The position numbers and the translations under genes are program-made. From the NCBI GenBank assembly GCA_022360535.1, contig JAKSCP010000182.1, positions 1 to 7,765 on the forward strand: DNA of 7,765 bases. Reading direction: 5' to 3'. This document shows positions 5,766-7,765 of this stretch, piece by piece. The notes beneath the pieces were generated by a model that searched no databases, was not told where the DNA came from, and was given only the letters and a program-made list of their open reading frames with translations. Positions within the stretch are counted from its first letter, which is position 1. Every line of letters begins with the position of its first letter. This DNA is from Pseudomonadales bacterium (GTDB taxonomy: Bacteria > Pseudomonadota > Gammaproteobacteria > Pseudomonadales > Pseudohongiellaceae).

Positions 5766-7765
5766 TTAAGTACCGAATGCCGCTTGCTTATCGAAGCGAC
5801 GCAAGATTGTCGGCAGATAGATCAAATCCAACACCAGGGCCAATACCACAATCGGCACTAACAGTTTGGCCGATTGCTGAAAATAAAGTGTGTTGGCAAA
5901 GATAAGAATCGTGGTGCCTAATGCCAGCACCATCGTCGTGATAGTCAATGCCGGGCCCGCGATGCGAATCGAATGGGCAATCGCTTGATTCTGATTGGCC
6001 CCTAGCCGTCGACTCTCCAGATAGTGGCTGAGAATGTGTACAGTGTCGTCCACTACCAGGCCGATGCTAATGCTGAAGAGCATCATGACGAAGGGATCCA
6101 GCTGACCAACGAACAAGGCCCAGAATCCGAACACCATAGTGGCTGGAAGCAAATTTGGTATTACGCTGAGAAAGCCAAAATACCAACTTCCCAACCCAAA
6201 GATTAGTGTGATGGTTATCAGCAACAGGCTGATGGAATAGCCTTGTAGCAACTCTGTAGTAACCAGCTCATCCATCCGCGAAAAGAGCAGTAGTCCACTG
6301 CCGTGGATCAGTTCTGCTGACTGGAAGTAGTTAGAAAATTCGTCGGTTATGAGTTGATCCAGATCGATCACTTCCTGATTGGAAATTTGCGTCGCGTTAA
6401 TCAGTATTGTGACCGCTGAAAAATCCTCATTAATAAAGCTGCCAACAGGAAACTCTTTGCTGTTTACCATGGCGAAGGCGTCGAGATAGTTTGCGACGGT
6501 CTGTTCGCTTTCGGGCAAGTAATAGTAATCGGGGTCCCGATCATTGATGAACTGATTGATAGTCTTCAGTACATCTACCAGGCTCGCTTGTGACTCAACC
6601 ACATCCTGTGTGAGCAGCCAGTCACCAAAGGCTTCTACCTCCTGCAGGAAAGCAGTGTCCATAGCGCCATTTTCAACTCCGGTGTCGATCGCATAGCTCA
6701 GCGCAGGGCCTCTGTTCATATTGTCAGCGATCTCGTCGTAGTACTGACGGATGTCGCTATCATTGGCGATGAAGTCCAGTCGATTGAAATCGGTTTCATT
6801 GAGTGGAAGCAGAAACACCGTGAATATGGCAAGGGTGGTGCAGCCAAAAAACAAGAGGCTGTCCCTGCGCTCGGTAAATGCAACCAGCCGTTCCAGTTTG
6901 CTTTGTAAGAACAACTCTTCGTCAGGATCCATGTCAGGTGACCAACGAGTAAGCAACACCATCATGCTGGGTAACATGGTGAAGGTCAGTAGGAACGCGA
7001 AGACGATGCCCACTGCGACAATTTGACCAAAATCCTGAATCGCCGGTGAGGAAGTCATATTGAGAGACGAGAAACCGATAGCGGTGGTAATCGCAGCCAG
7101 GGTCACCGGTTGAAAATTGTAGGACAGGCTGTGACGCATGGCGTCCAGTTTTGCTTTGCCCTGCTGTAGTGCCTGTTTGTATATGGAAATAATGTGCACG
7201 CTATTGGCCACTGCAATAATGATCACGACCAGCGGTGCAATGACCGAGATGCTGTTAAACGAGTAGCCCAGATAGTTAACCATGCCGATAGTACAGGCGG
7301 CAGTAACAACCTGGTGAATCAATATGCAGGCTCCGAGCGTGATGGAGCGAAAGCAGTAACAGATCACCAGTACACAGATAATAATGACGAAGGGCAGCAG
7401 GCTGGTCAGATCAGCCACCATGGATGCCTGCTGGGTTTCTTCCAGAATAAGATCAGAACCGGCGAATAGCCGCACATCAGGGTGACGTTCACGCAGTTCA
7501 TCGCGCAGCGCTTGAATGGCTGCTGCGATGTCCATGCGCGCGCCCTGATCAACTTCTCTGGTATTGAGCGTCAGGTTGGCGAATGTCAATGCGGCGTTTC
7601 GAGATAGCAGATTGTTCGTTAATAACCTGTCTTCGACCGCTGCTGTGGCCAACTCGGCAAATTCTGCTTCGGTGTAGTTTTCTACCGATTTCGTAAACAA
7701 CCGGGCCTGGGTCTCTGGAGAAATCCAATCCACAATGGTGGAGAGGTAGCTGGCGGTGGGTATGG
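5766..7765 (-). CDS. RND/MMPL-superfamily exporter, C-terminal 666 residues (N-terminus outside window)
   Basis: The frame stays open to the right edge. The GTG at 7731-7733 is an internal Val codon, and the preceding codons (Ile-Pro-Thr-Ala-Ser-Tyr-Leu-Ser-Thr-Ile) continue the protein. Numbering from that codon, hydrophobic segments lie at about 110-128, 132-155, 160-185, 208-225, 235-262, 292-311, 498-520, 522-543, 546-570, 593-613 and 622-642. Two large loops, 1-105 and 312-495, should be periplasmic. This is the duplicated inner-membrane layout of RND-superfamily predicted exporters (MMPL/sterol-sensing type). The second half has the proton-relay-like motif GLVVDDTVHILSHY (558-571); the matching place in the first half reads IAVANSVHIISIY (173-185). 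The first transmembrane helix and start of the first loop are missing. The substrate is unknown; lipids or hydrophobic compounds are typical for the wider family. It probably reads into the RelA/SpoT-like gene. Confidence 0.88.
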   Translation of the reverse strand, partial: IPTASYLSTIVDWISPETQARLFTKSVENYTEAEFAELATAAVEDRLLTNNLLSRNAALTFANLTLNTREVDQGARMDIAAAIQALRDELRERHPDVRLFAGSDLILEETQQASMVADLTSLLPFVIIICVLVICYCFRSITLGACILIHQVVTAACTIGMVNYLGYSFNSISVIAPLVVIIIAVANSVHIISIYKQALQQGKAKLDAMRHSLSYNFQPVTLAAITTAIGFSSLNMTSSPAIQDFGQIVAVGIVFAFLLTFTMLPSMMVLLTRWSPDMDPDEELFLQSKLERLVAFTERRDSLLFFGCTTLAIFTVFLLPLNETDFNRLDFIANDSDIRQYYDEIADNMNRGPALSYAIDTGVENGAMDTAFLQEVEAFGDWLLTQDVVESQASLVDVLKTINQFINDRDPDYYYLPESEQTVANYLDAFAMVNSKEFPVGSFINEDFSAVTILINATQISNQEVIDLDQLITDEFSNYFQSAELIHGSGLLLFSRMDELVTTELLQGYSISLLLITITLIFGLGSWYFGFLSVIPNLLPATMVFGFWALFVGQLDPFVMMLFSISIGLVVDDTVHILSHYLESRRLGANQNQAIAHSIRIAGPALTITTMVLALGTTILIFANTLYFQQSAKLLVPIVVLALVLDLIYLPTILRRFDKQAAFGT

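Noticed and set aside
7731..7733. GTG as start codon of the exporter
   Set aside because: The frame continues open to the window edge, and the protein would lack the first transmembrane helix that this family needs.

Overview
The window looks like chromosomal DNA of a Gram-negative bacterium, probably a free-living and possibly marine gammaproteobacterium. The evidence is indirect: a cytochrome c/copper monooxygenase-type protein, a Tat-exported DUF3237 protein, an RND-superfamily exporter, and balanced base composition by eye. No rRNA, tRNA, phage or insertion-sequence feature is visible, so the taxonomic guess is inference only.

Layout. Bases 1-1053 (+) hold the C-terminal part of a PHM-like copper monooxygenase whose start lies upstream of the window. 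Bases 1054-1281 are a convergent intergenic region with two strong hairpins. Bases 1282-3381 (-) hold a probable two-gene operon: a Tat-signal DUF3237 protein, then an AMP-forming acyl-CoA synthetase. A short divergent region (3382-3465) separates it from an unrecognised two-part 347-residue protein (3466-4509, +). That gene converges, with only 3 bases between stop codons, on a gene (4513-5694, -) for a 393-residue protein with a RelA/SpoT-like nucleotidyltransferase core. Bases 5766-7765 (-) hold most of an RND/MMPL-type exporter that runs off the right edge. It lies 71 bases upstream of the RelA/SpoT-like gene on the same strand.

How the genes may work together. The DUF3237 protein and the CoA ligase plausibly share a catabolic operon for an organic acid, but the substrate cannot be read from the sequence. 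The exporter and the RelA/SpoT-like gene could be co-transcribed. The least ordinary item is the RelA/SpoT-like protein. It has a long polar N-terminal region, no hydrolase, TGS or ACT domain, and the substitutions seen in toxin-type or stand-alone alarmone synthetase relatives. It is the best candidate for an undescribed toxin or effector, with no recognisable immunity partner in the window.
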